Counted from the first letter of the stretch, positions 1 through 10,330 are shown. The stretch is 64,000 bases of DNA from Aequorivita sp. H23M31 (GCF_004022485.1 NZ_CP034951.1:2480001-2544000); one strand, 5' to 3'. Translations and numbers: made by a program. Notes: a model not told the origin generated them from the sequence alone.

Positions 1-846
1 CACATTTTCCCGATACACAGTCGTGCTCACCCCAAAGCCTTTGCCAATTAGTTTTTCCGATGTAGAAAAATCCTCTGCCCTTAAAGCCGTCTGTAGATCG
101 AGAATTCGCGTTTTTAAACTGGCATATTCCCAAGGTTTTAGAACGTAGGGCAATTTTTCCTTTATGGCATCGGGAGTCAAATCGGAATTAAAGAACGCTA
201 TTGCTCCTGCTATCAATAGGGCAAACCCGATAATAAAGCCTGGATTAAATAATTTCCGGAAATCAATAACAATAAGTGCCAATAAAGCTCCGGCAGTAAC
301 CAAGTTCATCAGGTTGGAAGTAAGGAATAGATATATCATTGCCAATAAAAATGAAATGGCCAACGGCAGATCAAAACCTCTTTTGTTATATAAATAATAA
401 AAGCAAATTAGGACAATAGCGATAATGGGCGGTCCATAAACCCTGCCGCCCATTCCAATAGACGAACCATGCCACAAGGAGGGCACAATGCCCAAATAAA
501 TTAGTATGTAGGAAACTGCAACAACCGCATTGATGATAAAAAGTAAACGGAGCATATTCAAATTCCTTACGTTTACTAGAAATAAATAAAAGATAAATCC
601 AAAAATTGGATATTTTATATCGATGGATGCCTTGGGATGATTGTGTAGCAGACCGATTATCAAAAAGATGGCATATATCCCAAAGGCGGCGAAAACATAA
701 TGTGGGATTTCAAGTTTTCCTTTTTTGTCGGCAATCCAGACCCCAAAAAACAATAGCATCAAGCATACTGCCTGTAATACACTTAAAGTGATGGCTGCCG
801 TAGCCAAGAAAAGAACCACTAATACTATTTGGTAAAAAAGCTTCAA
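1..846 (-). CDS. Wzy / O-antigen ligase-like membrane protein (3' end outside window)
   Basis: An open frame of 282 codons runs off the window start on the minus strand. It begins at a TTG (844-846), just after an in-frame stop, and the first residues (MKLFYQIVLVVLFLATAA) form a membrane segment. The visible part is almost wholly hydrophobic with about eight likely membrane helices and a short polar loop (around LTPDAIKEKLPYV). This layout is typical of O-antigen polymerases and ligases, which join or transfer lipid-linked polysaccharide repeats in the periplasm. No motif fixes the exact family; the assignment rests on topology and on the neighbouring glycosyltransferase, flippase and Wzz genes. 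Confidence 0.6.
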   Translation of the reverse strand, partial: MKLFYQIVLVVLFLATAAITLSVLQAVCLMLLFFGVWIADKKGKLEIPHYVFAAFGIYAIFLIIGLLHNHPKASIDIKYPIFGFIFYLFLVNVRNLNMLRLLFIINAVVAVSYILIYLGIVPSLWHGSSIGMGGRVYGPPIIAIVLICFYYLYNKRGFDLPLAISFLLAMIYLFLTSNLMNLVTAGALLALIVIDFRKLFNPGFIIGFALLIAGAIAFFNSDLTPDAIKEKLPYVLKPWEYASLKTRILDLQTALRAEDFSTSEKLIGKGFGVSTTVYRENV

Positions 847-1387
847 TTCAAGAGTTTAAAATTACTTTTGCTTCTAAGTTTTTATCTCTTAACGTAAAAA
901 ATAAGATTGGCAAAGCTACTGTTTTTTAAATTTTATTGTAAAGAAGTACTGGGATTTATACAATGCTGGTAAATTAGCCAAAGTCAAAGAATTGAATCCA
1001 CATTCCATCCGACATTGTTACCTCTTTTGGAATGATTGAAATCAATTGTTGTTATCACTTCACACAACGTTTTTTGAAAACCAATTAAAAAAAGAAAATT
1101 GTGAGATTGGAATTTGTTTTGTGTATTGTAACACAAATTAAAATTATTTTGTCGACATAATTTATATTGCTAGGTAGGCCTATGGAGGACACGACCAATT
1201 CTGTTATTAGTTTTAGGAACATTTCTGGTGCAATCGTAGTTAAGTGGGAATGACTATTTCATGTGTATTGAAAAAAAAATCGATCTTGCAATATAAACAA
1301 AACCGTAAATTGGAGCAGCTGAAAAACTTGCCTACACCTAATGCCTAATCAAGGTTTCGAGACTTAGGGAAAGAGATTTTTCATCAA
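847..1387. other. Gene-free stretch with a possible tyrosine recombinase remnant
   Basis: There is no convincing gene here. On the plus strand an open stretch at about 923-1039 reads ...VKKYWDLYNAGKLAKVK followed by LNPHSIRHCY and ends at a TGA. The LNPHSIRH part resembles the HxxR box of tyrosine recombinases (compare TPHTLRHSFATH in the intact recombinase at 36603). It has no start and the rest of the domain is missing, so at best it is a decayed fragment. The remainder is AT-rich and without recognisable structure. Confidence 0.3.
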
Positions 1388-2833
1388 TTACTTTATTGGA
1401 GAAATTTCATTGTCATCACTTCTTATGGAGCCTAAATGTGAAGTTTTAAAAAATAATTTCGCAAAACCTGCTCCAGCGATTAAAATGAACAAGGGATAAA
1501 TTTCATAGCGATAACGCGATTGTATCTCATAAACAGAATAGATCAGAACAAAGCCTAAAATTATTAAATAGAATAATAAATACGGGGAGAGAGGAGAAGC
1601 TCCCTGAAATTTAAGGCTTAATAGAATGAAAATAATTCCCATTCCTATTAAAAAGATATAAAAATATTGTTCAAATAATGTTATAAACTCAAAATCATTT
1701 TTGTTTTTGATATTTGATGTAAATGCCCAATAGGTCCCTGCATCCTTTTTAGCCCACATTTTTATAAATTTTTCGTCTAAAAGCGTTCTAAGTTTTGTTT
1801 TATCCTTAAGCCTTTCTTTAATTAATGGTTTTGCATTTTCTTCAAACGTGTCTAGATTGTCTGTAAGGCTTGCATCTTCCGTTGAATAATGACCAATAGT
1901 TTTCGGGTTTAAACCTACGAGCAACTTATAGCTTGGTATTGGGTCATTCAATAAACCATGTTTGCTTATTTCTAACCATTGAAATGAAAAGCTTAATAGC
2001 ATTAGAACTAAAAAATAAGAGCCTGCTAGTTTTCCTAGGTTTAAAAAAAGTATTTTCCCTGATTTAAAAAAATCAATCTTATTTTCAAAAATGAAAGTAA
2101 GAATCATAAAGACAAACAAGCCTATAAAAAAGACAGTAATGGTTGGTCGTATCAAGTTGGCCAACGCCAATACTGCACCCACATAAATCAAGTTTTTCTT
2201 CCTAAAATACATCCATATAGCCAACAACATAAAAAATATTGACAATGTTTGATTCGTCAGTACAGAAGAATAGATTATTAAAGGTGGGTATAGCGCCGAA
2301 ATAAGTCCAGTGATTCGTCCTGTTGGTCCACCACTAATTAGTTTTGAAATCTTATAAACAAGCCATACTATCAAAGTTCCAAAAATCACGTTTAATATCT
2401 TTAGGGCCAAAACGGAATTGGAGAAAAATAATATTATTGCTTGATATGCGGTAAAAGGAATATTTGAAGGATATTTTATAAAGTAAGGATTATCACGAAC
2501 TGCAGAAATATTTCCAGTCATCAACTTTTGGGCAGAATGAAACATGACGCTAAAGTCTGAAATTGGCTCAGTATTTACATTGAAAATCCACCAATATCTT
2601 AAAGACAATGAGAATAAAACCAAAAAAACACCAAAAAATAAGTTCGATATTTTTCTATTATTAATAAGTTTAAACAGGACAAAGGCTGAAGACAGAACCA
2701 AGAAAATTTTCACCCATTTTACCAAAAGAATAGGAGTATTTTCTTCTAGAGATAAAAATACATGATAGATTAATTTTGAAAAGACTAAAATTGAAAAAAA
2801 ATATAGCAGGTACAGAATTATCTTTTTCGACAT
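1388..2833 (-). CDS. GT-C / family 39-like membrane glycosyltransferase
   Basis: A 481-residue protein with about 11-12 membrane helices. It fits the GT-C superfamily (PMT_2/GT39-like), which moves sugars from a polyprenyl-phosphate donor on the periplasmic face. The first large loop has the acidic motif expected of the family (NTEPISDF, residues 87-94, with D93 as candidate catalytic acid), and a large extracytoplasmic loop occupies about residues 280-380. It starts 4 bases after the GT2 gene (2838-3773), so the two are surely co-transcribed: the GT2 would make the polyprenyl-P-sugar and this enzyme would use it. The final acceptor cannot be told from sequence. Confidence 0.75.
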   Translation of the reverse strand: MSKKIILYLLYFFSILVFSKLIYHVFLSLEENTPILLVKWVKIFLVLSSAFVLFKLINNRKISNLFFGVFLVLFSLSLRYWWIFNVNTEPISDFSVMFHSAQKLMTGNISAVRDNPYFIKYPSNIPFTAYQAIILFFSNSVLALKILNVIFGTLIVWLVYKISKLISGGPTGRITGLISALYPPLIIYSSVLTNQTLSIFFMLLAIWMYFRKKNLIYVGAVLALANLIRPTITVFFIGLFVFMILTFIFENKIDFFKSGKILFLNLGKLAGSYFLVLMLLSFSFQWLEISKHGLLNDPIPSYKLLVGLNPKTIGHYSTEDASLTDNLDTFEENAKPLIKERLKDKTKLRTLLDEKFIKMWAKKDAGTYWAFTSNIKNKNDFEFITLFEQYFYIFLIGMGIIFILLSLKFQGASPLSPYLLFYLIILGFVLIYSVYEIQSRYRYEIYPLFILIAGAGFAKLFFKTSHLGSIRSDDNEISPIK

Positions 2834-2837
2834 TCGT

Positions 2838-3773
2838 TTATTTCTTTACGATTTTATCAATAATGTAACGTGGTCTTTTTTTGGTTTGGATATAAATCTT
2901 ACCAATATATTCTCCTATTATTCCAATAGCAAAGGTTTGTATACCACCAAAAAAGGTTACAACGGCTATCATCGAAAACCAACCGTGAATTACATTTCCC
3001 CGGAGCAATTGAACGGCTGCCCATAGCAATAGAAGAAAAGATAAAAAAATAGAAAGTAAGCCAACCAATAAAACGATTCTTAAGGGAGTAGCAGAAAATG
3101 ATGTAATGCCATCCCACGCAAAGGATAGCATTTTTCTTAAAGGATATTTTGACTCACCTTCTTCTCGCGAAAATCTTTTGTAATAAACTATGGTGTGATT
3201 TAAGCCTATTAAAGGGAAAACTGCTCTTAAAAAAAGATGTGACTCCGGAAATTTAAGTAGTGATAGTAATGCTTGATTGTTTATTAACCGAAAATCAGCA
3301 TGATTGTTAATTGTTTTTACACCCATCTTTTCCATTAAAGTGTAAAACATTTTTGCTGTACCTCTTTTTAAAACACTGTCAGTCGATCTATCATTTCTTA
3401 CGCCATAAATAATATCAAATCCTTCCTTATTTTTTGCAATCATCTCTCCGATAACATTAAAATCATCCTGCAAGTCAACATCAAGGGTAATGTATACATC
3501 AAATTCGTTCTTAAAATTTTCCAGTCCGGCCAATAATGCATTTTGATGTCCAAAATTATTGCTGAATTTTATCGCATTTATATATTTTTGCGGAAAAGAT
3601 GTGATTATGTCCCAGGTTTTATCCACACTTCCATCATCCACAAAACAAATACGGCTATCATTTGAAATAATACCCAATTCAATTATGTTTTCGAAATAGA
3701 TAAAAAATCTTTTAACTGTATTTGTTAAAACCTCTTCCTCATTAAAACATGGGAAAACCACTAATAACCTCAT
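2838..3773 (-). CDS. GT2 polyprenyl-phosphate glycosyltransferase (DPM1/GtrB-like)
   Basis: 311 residues: an N-terminal GT-A glycosyltransferase family 2 domain (about 1-220) and two C-terminal membrane helices (about 232-254 and 265-287). Visible motifs are FNEEE (10-14), FVDDGS (44-49, nucleotide-sugar binding) and DVDLQDD (metal-binding acidic stretch near residue 100). Proteins with this layout (GtrB, ArnC, DPM1 families) transfer a sugar from a nucleotide donor to undecaprenyl phosphate at the cytoplasmic face. It lies directly upstream of the GT-C gene, which is the usual partner. The sugar is unknown. Confidence 0.85.
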   Translation of the reverse strand: MRLLVVFPCFNEEEVLTNTVKRFFIYFENIIELGIISNDSRICFVDDGSVDKTWDIITSFPQKYINAIKFSNNFGHQNALLAGLENFKNEFDVYITLDVDLQDDFNVIGEMIAKNKEGFDIIYGVRNDRSTDSVLKRGTAKMFYTLMEKMGVKTINNHADFRLINNQALLSLLKFPESHLFLRAVFPLIGLNHTIVYYKRFSREEGESKYPLRKMLSFAWDGITSFSATPLRIVLLVGLLSIFLSFLLLLWAAVQLLRGNVIHGWFSMIAVVTFFGGIQTFAIGIIGEYIGKIYIQTKKRPRYIIDKIVKK

Positions 3774-4247
3774 CCTATCTAATTTTTTCTTACTCCCAAG
3801 AAACCAATATAATGTGTTATTTAATACTATATTGGTTACATATTAGGTTGGCCTAGGCTGAAACCTAAATAAAACTTGTTAAAATAACTTCAATTAAACC
3901 AATTTAATGCTTCGACAAAGCTAACAATTTCAATTTCCCTTTGTTATATTTATGCTCTGATTTTCCAAAACAAGAATTCTGAATATCAAGTTGAATGATA
4001 AAAACTTTCGTTTCCAATACCCAAATTAAGGACAATGTACCATTGCTTACAAGGAAATAAAGGCCTATTGGACTGTTTTGTAAAAGAAGGATGGATTATC
4101 TTTTCCGATAGTTGGAATGAGAAAAAAAGCAAAAAAATTTAATTACTTTAATCCCTCAGAAACGCTAACATAATTTATTTCATTTTTAAATTCCACATTA
4201 TAACTTGGAATAAAATTAAAGTTTATAGCAACTTCAAATAACCGAAA
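3774..4247. other. Intergenic region between divergent genes
   Basis: About 470 bases between the GT2 gene (minus) and a methyltransferase (plus). It should hold both promoters, although I see no clear TAnnTTTG/TTTG pair. A 35-codon plus-strand frame at 4035-4142 (MYHCLQGNKGLLDCFVKEGW...) is open but too short to call; it could be the tail of a lost gene. Otherwise nothing recognisable. Confidence 0.3.
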
Positions 4248-4916
4248 ATGTCTTTTATAAACAATCTCGCCAACTACAATAATAAGAAGTCACTCGCCAA
4301 TCAATTTAGAAATAAAAGATTTGCTTTTTTTGAAAGCCAGTTAAAGAAATTAGAAAACGGAAAAACCATAAACATTCTGGATGTAGGCGGTACCGAATCT
4401 TTTTGGGAAAACAGAGGTTATCACGAAAAGAAAAATATAAAGATTACACTTTTAAACCTCACGAAATTTGAAACCCACTATCCAAATATGGTTTCGGTAA
4501 AAGGAGATGCGTGCAATTTATCTGAATTTGCGGATAACTCTTTCGACTTGGTTTTTTCAAATTCGGTTATTGAGCATTTATATACATCTGAGAACCAAAA
4601 ACTGATGGCAGATGAGGTGCAAAGAGTGGGGAAGAACTATTATATTCAAACTCCCTATAAATATTTTTTTGTTGAGCCCCATTACTTATTGCCCTATTTC
4701 CAATTTTTACCGAAGAAAACCAAGATTTTTGTGCTGAGTAAAACAAAGCTTTCCAGAGGTACAAAAATCTCACATGAAGAGGCAAAAGATCAAGCGGAGC
4801 AGATAATTCTCCTTTCCAAAAATAAAATGAAAGAACTTTTTCCTGAAGCAAAAATCTATCAGGAAAAGTTTTTGGGAATGACTAAATCGTTGACGGCGTA
4901 TAATATTGAAGAATGA
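4248..4916 (+). CDS. Class I SAM-dependent methyltransferase
   Basis: 222 residues with a Rossmann methyltransferase core. Motif I is INILDVGGTE (41-50), the SAM-binding glycine loop, and the post-II motif is FDLVFSNSVIEHL (about 105-117), which together mark the Methyltransf_11-like family. The C-terminal half (YIQTPYKYFFVEPHYLLPYF) matches the type often found in polysaccharide loci. It is the only plus-strand gene in the glycosylation block and is followed by a hairpin terminator. The substrate is unknown; a sugar or lipid intermediate of the locus is a guess from context. Confidence 0.7.
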   Translation: MSFINNLANYNNKKSLANQFRNKRFAFFESQLKKLENGKTINILDVGGTESFWENRGYHEKKNIKITLLNLTKFETHYPNMVSVKGDACNLSEFADNSFDLVFSNSVIEHLYTSENQKLMADEVQRVGKNYYIQTPYKYFFVEPHYLLPYFQFLPKKTKIFVLSKTKLSRGTKISHEEAKDQAEQIILLSKNKMKELFPEAKIYQEKFLGMTKSLTAYNIEE

Positions 4917-5002
4917 AATTTTCGGAACTCCGACCGCTCCATTTGTATGTCTTTTCTTTTAACCACTTGGGAAATAAATATTATTTACTTTGAAAAAACT
5001 TT

Positions 5003-5023
5003 AGGAGTTTAACTCCTTTTTTT
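5003..5023 (+). terminator. Rho-independent terminator, probably bidirectional
   Basis: AGGAGTT/AACTCCT arms (5003-5009 and 5011-5017, tight loop) are followed on the plus strand by a T-run to 5023, ending the methyltransferase unit. On the minus strand the same hairpin overlaps the stop of the hydrolase gene and is followed by another short T-run, so it can end both converging units. Confidence 0.6.
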
Positions 5024-7813
5024 CTTTATTTTCAATTCACCTATTTCAGAATGACCCCCTAAAATATTAATGCTTAGTGTTCCCTTGTTCAATTCCTTAT
5101 GCGGAACTTTTTCATCGTTCCAATAAACGTCATACGAATATTCGGGATTCAGACAAGCTATCAATGAAAAAGGCTTGTCTTTATGGTCATTTACTTTTAA
5201 GGTCGCATTTAGTTGGGTGTAGTCTTTATTAAATTCTTCTTTTTCAACCCAAACATCATAACCTGTGGTTAGATTTCCAATTTGGTAATAGGCATTAAAC
5301 CAAGATAATACAGGAGCGGAAAGACCACTAAATTGGTACCATCCATCTCCTTGTTCCCTATCAATGTGGAAACTCTCGAAAGAATTATACGTTCTCTCGG
5401 TTTCTCGTTTCCATACATCGAGAGCCGTTATGGCAATTTTATGGGCAAAATCATCTTCGCCAAGATCGAGCATGGTTTTCCAAAAAAACCATTGATGTGG
5501 CATCCATACCCGGCCGTTCCAATAGCCTGTTTTACTAAAGTATGGCGCGGATTGATCTACGGTGGACAGGCCCATATCTGACCAAATTTCGCCTTTGGTT
5601 TTTAAATGCGAAAGAATTTTTTCCTTTTGATCGTCATTGCATATTCCTGCTATTAAAGGGGAAGCTCCACCTAAACCCTTGTTGTAGTTGATAGAGTCTT
5701 GGTATTTTAAAATTCCCTTTGGCCTTCCTCCAGAAGTGTGTTGTACATAACCGTAATAACCACTCTCTTTATCCCAGGAATACTCATTTAAAGCCGTTGA
5801 GAGCTCCGTAATGTCTTTGTTATATGATTTTACATCTTCGTTAATTTCCAGTGCCTCAGCTGCCATTTTAAGAATTTTGGCAACTCGAATCATATGTGCC
5901 GAACTTACAACCGAAGCTGTAGTCTTTGCCAAATTATTATCGTGCATATATTTTTGGGGTGGATAGTCATCCCAACCTCCCGAATTATAAAAATAGTCCC
6001 AAGTGGTAATCAAACCTGATTTCAGATTTCTGGTGGTGGAAGTACTCACATTTCCTATTAAGAAATCATAATACCTTTTTAATCGGGGATAGGACTCCTT
6101 TAAAAATTCTTCCGACTGGTTTTTATTCCACAATTCCTGAAACAAATATATTTGAACGGGAAGGGGAGTGCCGTGATGGATAAAAGCCGATTGTTGATCT
6201 GGGCCGGTTAAATATGCGTTCAGATTCTCTATCCCACGTTCCATATCCAATTGGCTAAGGCCAATACCAATAAATCCAGAATCCCAAGTGTATAGGCAAT
6301 CCCATTTGCGACCAGGAGCATGATGGCGTATATATTGATTTTGAGTATAAATTGGATATACTACATTCGTTATAGTAGTAGCCGCCATTCGTTCTTGACT
6401 AAACAAGTATTTATCTCCCTCAGGAACTGTATTGTACTGGGGCAGATTTTTCTTGGCCTTGGCAAAGTATTTTTCAAAATCCAGTTTGTCCGCTTTTTCC
6501 AGTTTGGACTTTACATCTTCCAGCGTGCCGGCGCAAACCATTCCTTTTATGGTTTTCGATGAATTGGGAGCTATTTCGATTGGCTGAATTGCAACATCGG
6601 TAAAATGGCCTCCTTCGTCAATATGGAAATTGGTTTTATCTGAAGCATTTAATTCCGCATTAAAGTTTCCAGGTAAATCCTTGGCAAACCATTGACCCAA
6701 TTTGAAGTCCGGATTGTCCCATTGTACACCATAATACACATCTGTATTTTGATATTTTAGAATCACAGAATTCGGGGAGGGCCCTTTTATGATTTCCGGA
6801 ACACTATTCCATAATACGGTATCTATAGTAATTTTATCAAAATCCTTTTGAGAAACAAAGGCGTATCCGTCGATTACCAACCGAGTGGTCGATTTTGTTT
6901 CCAACTTTATTTCGTATTTTCCACTTGGCAGGTCCCCAATGGAAGTCTTGCTAAAATTTAAATTAGCGGTGAAGGGAAGGTCTATTGTTTTATCTACAAA
7001 TCCGCTCAATTGTAGTTGGGCCGCTTTAGTTCCTTCGATTTTATATCGAATACAGAGAATGGCATTTTGAATCTTATTAGGAACTTCAAATTTATAATTT
7101 ACAATATCTCCTGAATGTCCACCAAATCCATTCCCGATCGCACTTCCGTTTACGAGTCCGTTTTCACGTACCTCCGCTCTCATCATTCCATCGGGAACCA
7201 ATTCATCCTTGATCCACGGATTTTTAAAGGTCAAGCTCTCATAATCCAGGGCGTCCACCCAAAGTCCATTTTCGGGTAGGTAAATAATATCATAAATAAG
7301 TGGAATTTCGGGTTTATGCGGCGCCAAAGGAGGAAAATGCATGGAGGATACCAAATGCATCGTGAGATTTTGAATGGAGTCTGTATTGTTCACACAGATC
7401 ATTTCGATTGCTCTGGAACTTTCATCTATTTCGGCATACGCTATGTCGGTATAAACCTTGTCCTTCCACTCCAGTTCGTGTCTATACGAAAAGTATTCAA
7501 GATCTGGGGATGCTTCCCAAGGGTAAAAATTTGAAGTCTGTAATACATCTGGTGGCTGGATTGCCTTAGTGTAGAAAGAAGGAAAAACTGACAGATCAAA
7601 ACGCAGGCCTTGCTGTGTATCAGGAATATGTGAAATTCCCACGTATTTTTTAGTGTATGGACCCCATTGTGGAAGACTTAGATCGTGGTTTCTTATTGTT
7701 CCGGGGTGCTTTACATCCTTACTCCCTTTCGATTGACAACTACATAAAATAGTAAAACCGATGACAAAAAATATATAAGTTATAATTTTCCTCATTTTCA
7801 AGTAATGATTCAA
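5009..7813 (-). CDS. MGH1/GH63-like glycoside hydrolase lipoprotein
   Basis: A long secreted hydrolase of 934 residues from the TTG at 7811-7813, or 928 from the ATG at 7793-7795. The ATG start gives a clean lipoprotein signal (MRKIITYIFFVIG...CSC), so I prefer it. About residues 40-430 look like beta-sandwich carbohydrate-binding material. About 470-830 is an (alpha/alpha)6-toroid catalytic region with signature segments WDCLYTWDSGF, TTWDYFYNSGGWDDYP and YWNGRVWMPHQWFFW, as in GH63/mannosylglycerate-hydrolase-like enzymes. It overlaps the flippase stop by four bases (TTGA), so it belongs to the polysaccharide operon. It may trim or remodel the exported polymer; the glycosidic bond it cuts cannot be predicted. 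Confidence 0.7.
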   Translation of the reverse strand: MNHYLKMRKIITYIFFVIGFTILCSCQSKGSKDVKHPGTIRNHDLSLPQWGPYTKKYVGISHIPDTQQGLRFDLSVFPSFYTKAIQPPDVLQTSNFYPWEASPDLEYFSYRHELEWKDKVYTDIAYAEIDESSRAIEMICVNNTDSIQNLTMHLVSSMHFPPLAPHKPEIPLIYDIIYLPENGLWVDALDYESLTFKNPWIKDELVPDGMMRAEVRENGLVNGSAIGNGFGGHSGDIVNYKFEVPNKIQNAILCIRYKIEGTKAAQLQLSGFVDKTIDLPFTANLNFSKTSIGDLPSGKYEIKLETKSTTRLVIDGYAFVSQKDFDKITIDTVLWNSVPEIIKGPSPNSVILKYQNTDVYYGVQWDNPDFKLGQWFAKDLPGNFNAELNASDKTNFHIDEGGHFTDVAIQPIEIAPNSSKTIKGMVCAGTLEDVKSKLEKADKLDFEKYFAKAKKNLPQYNTVPEGDKYLFSQERMAATTITNVVYPIYTQNQYIRHHAPGRKWDCLYTWDSGFIGIGLSQLDMERGIENLNAYLTGPDQQSAFIHHGTPLPVQIYLFQELWNKNQSEEFLKESYPRLKRYYDFLIGNVSTSTTRNLKSGLITTWDYFYNSGGWDDYPPQKYMHDNNLAKTTASVVSSAHMIRVAKILKMAAEALEINEDVKSYNKDITELSTALNEYSWDKESGYYGYVQHTSGGRPKGILKYQDSINYNKGLGGASPLIAGICNDDQKEKILSHLKTKGEIWSDMGLSTVDQSAPYFSKTGYWNGRVWMPHQWFFWKTMLDLGEDDFAHKIAITALDVWKRETERTYNSFESFHIDREQGDGWYQFSGLSAPVLSWFNAYYQIGNLTTGYDVWVEKEEFNKDYTQLNATLKVNDHKDKPFSLIACLNPEYSYDVYWNDEKVPHKELNKGTLSINILGGHSEIGELKIKKKRS

Positions 7814-9117
7814 TTTCTGGACTTTGATACAAAGCCTCTTATTTCATTAATATATAGTTTGGGAATAATTGCATTAACAAATTCCCCCAAGCTCGCTCTG
7901 GTCATCTTATACACCAAAAGCCACCAATTGGGCACAAATAAAAAGACAAATCCAGCGGTCATTGCCCAAGCTACGACTTCTAGAGAAAATTGACTTGCTG
8001 TAAATATAAAGATGGACATTATTGCAATTGAAAATAAATTCCAGTAAAATGAAATGTTAGTTCGACCGGTTGCAATTACAAGACTGCCGATGGGATTCCC
8101 AATGCTTCTAATATACATATATATAGCTAGGATACGCACAAGTATAACAATATGATCGTAACCCGAGCCATACAATATTGAAACAATTAGGGGAGCAAAT
8201 ATGATTACACCCAAATAAACAAAGAAATTAATGGACGACACTAAATTGATCAGCTTCAAATAATTTCTTTTTAAAACATCAATATCATTTTGAAACCTGG
8301 CCAATAATGGATTTGATATTTTTGTGATAATAGGATTTACAATTTGTGCAGGTTTGTAAACAAGTTGTTTTGCCAAACTGTACCCGCCCAATAATTCAGT
8401 GCTAAATAATTTTCCAATAATTATAACATCCAGATCCCGATTAAAATAATTGACAAATTGGCTACCAACCTCATATATGCCAATGCGTAAAAATGGAAGA
8501 GCCTCAGCTAATTTAAAATGAAGTTTTACAGGATTGGTAAATGTTCCCCTTATAAAGAAAAATAAATTGGGAGTTGCATATTGTAGCAAGGCAGAAAAGA
8601 TAAGGGAATAAATTCCGTACCCGGAAACAGCTAGAAAAATTGCAAGAGCTAGAGAGACTATAGCGCTTATTAGCTCTACCATAGCAACTATCTTAAAGTT
8701 TAACTGCTTTTGTTCAATTGTTTTATATTGACCACCAAGAGCAGCAGCAATTACGGCTAAAGCCATTATAATGATAAGCTGGCTTAACAATGGTTCGTTA
8801 TAAAAATCAGCGATATATGGCGAAATAAGGGCAATAATTCCAAAAATTAAGAGACCGAAAACTAGGTTTATCCAATACAGACTGGAATATTCATTTTTGG
8901 ATATTTTTTGTTTGTGGAAAATGGCAGAGGTTAGGCCCATATCCATAAAAAGCTCAATAATTCCCAAAACAAAAAGAGCTAAGGCCATAAGACCAAAATC
9001 TCTTGTATCTAGAAAGCGAGTTAATATTGACAATCTAAGCAAGGAACAAACGGCAACCCCGATCGTGCCGGCAGTTGTCCATTTTACGCCTTTCATAATA
9101 CTGCCCTTAACCTCCAT
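7810..9117 (-). CDS. Wzx-type polysaccharide flippase (MOP superfamily)
   Basis: 435 residues with about 12-14 membrane helices and the N-terminal pattern of the PST/MATE-like flippases (MKGVKWTTAGTIGVAVCSLLRLSILTRFL...FGLMALALFVLGI). Members flip undecaprenyl-linked oligosaccharides across the inner membrane. The ATG at 9115-9117 adds seven residues ahead of MKGVKW; the second ATG is an equally good start. It lies between the GT4 gene and the hydrolase, overlapping the latter. It closely resembles the WzxC-like branch found in colanic-acid-type loci, but no unique motif proves the subfamily. Confidence 0.85.
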   Translation of the reverse strand: MEVKGSIMKGVKWTTAGTIGVAVCSLLRLSILTRFLDTRDFGLMALALFVLGIIELFMDMGLTSAIFHKQKISKNEYSSLYWINLVFGLLIFGIIALISPYIADFYNEPLLSQLIIIMALAVIAAALGGQYKTIEQKQLNFKIVAMVELISAIVSLALAIFLAVSGYGIYSLIFSALLQYATPNLFFFIRGTFTNPVKLHFKLAEALPFLRIGIYEVGSQFVNYFNRDLDVIIIGKLFSTELLGGYSLAKQLVYKPAQIVNPIITKISNPLLARFQNDIDVLKRNYLKLINLVSSINFFVYLGVIIFAPLIVSILYGSGYDHIVILVRILAIYMYIRSIGNPIGSLVIATGRTNISFYWNLFSIAIMSIFIFTASQFSLEVVAWAMTAGFVFLFVPNWWLLVYKMTRASLGEFVNAIIPKLYINEIRGFVSKSRN

Positions 9118-9128
9118 CTTTTTAGGTT

Positions 9129-10330
9129 TTAATATTCCAACATTTCTTTAAATTCCCGAATGCTGGTCTCCGCCATTTCTTCAAGTCTCGAACCTTGAAT
9201 TTGTTCTTGAAATGATTTTAAAATAGATGGATTTTTCAGGACTTCTTCCACCGCTTTAAAAAGCGATTCCGTATTTCTACCTGTAATCTTCCCATTTACC
9301 CCATCTATTACAAATTCTTTGGCAGCGGGAAAGTCGGTAGTAATAACTGGTGTGCCCACAATAAGTGCCTCGCTTAGAACCATTCCCTGAGCCTCGAAAT
9401 CTGAGGTAAGAACAAAACAATCCGCATATTTTAAGTAGGGATATGGATTCTGTTTAAATCCTTCAAAAGAAACATAGTTTTTAAGATCGGCGGCTCCAAC
9501 TTGCTTTTCAAGATCAAGCCTATCTGGCCCATCTCCTACGATAAACCATTTGAAAATATGCCCATTCTCCTTTAATTTCCCAGCTATTTCAATTATTCGA
9601 TCTATTCTTTTTTGGGTATTATCAATCCTTGCCACCGTCACAAAAATAAGACCTTCATCCCTTTCTTTATAGGGATTGAATTCTGTTGCTTTTTCCAGGA
9701 TTATTCTGGGATCGATATAGTTGTGTACCAGGAAGGACTTTTTGGAAAACTCGGGCACTAATGAATCAAAATCAACTTTACAACTTTGCGAAACCGAAAC
9801 CACCTTGTCAAAGTCTTTGTAGCGATCTAAAATATATGTTCGGGTTATCCCCAGTCTTTCCAAATCATTGTGAATCCAGGCAATCTTTTGATTTGCGGTT
9901 ACTGAGGATAAAACGAAATCGTTTGAACCCAATAAGGAGTTTTTTTTCGGAATATCATTTGAAAAAGAAATAGCGGCATCATATTTTGTTCCTTTATTCC
10001 AATTCCGGTAAATTGATTTAATAAAAAAACTTCGTGCAGCATTCTCACCAACAATTTTTAAAAATAATTTCACACATAGGAATGCTGGCCACGAATACCA
10101 AGGCAAATTCCTCCTTGCATCTTTAAAGGTAATGTAAAGACATTTTATTAGGAAGGGAGAATGAACTTTAAAATTGTCGTGTAGCGAAGAGAATTTATCA
10201 TCAAAATACGGATTGAAGCATAGTAATTCAATCGATAGGTTCTTATTCTTGTTAAGCTCAATGAGCAAGTTGTTCAATGAATTCGCTATTCCCCCATTTT
10301 CATATGAGGGTTTACAAATAGTATTTTCAT
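9129..10330 (-). pseudogene. GT4 glycosyltransferase with an N-terminal frameshift
   Basis: The long frame (9129-10277, 382 residues from a TTG) is a family 4 glycosyltransferase lacking its first strand. It has the C-terminal donor-binding half with FVTVARIDNTQKRIDRIIEI, FIVGDGPDR and the EAQGMVLSEALIVGTPVI acidic motif. The true start is the ATG at 10328-10330, which reads MKILFVNPHMKMG and then meets a TAG. Adding one base to the five-G run (10291-10295) restores MGG-IANSLNNLLIEL, the conserved GG loop, in frame with the rest. So one G is missing, through a real frameshift, phase variation at the G-run or a sequencing error. If real, the enzyme lacks its acceptor-side first strand and is probably inactive. 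Confidence 0.75.
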
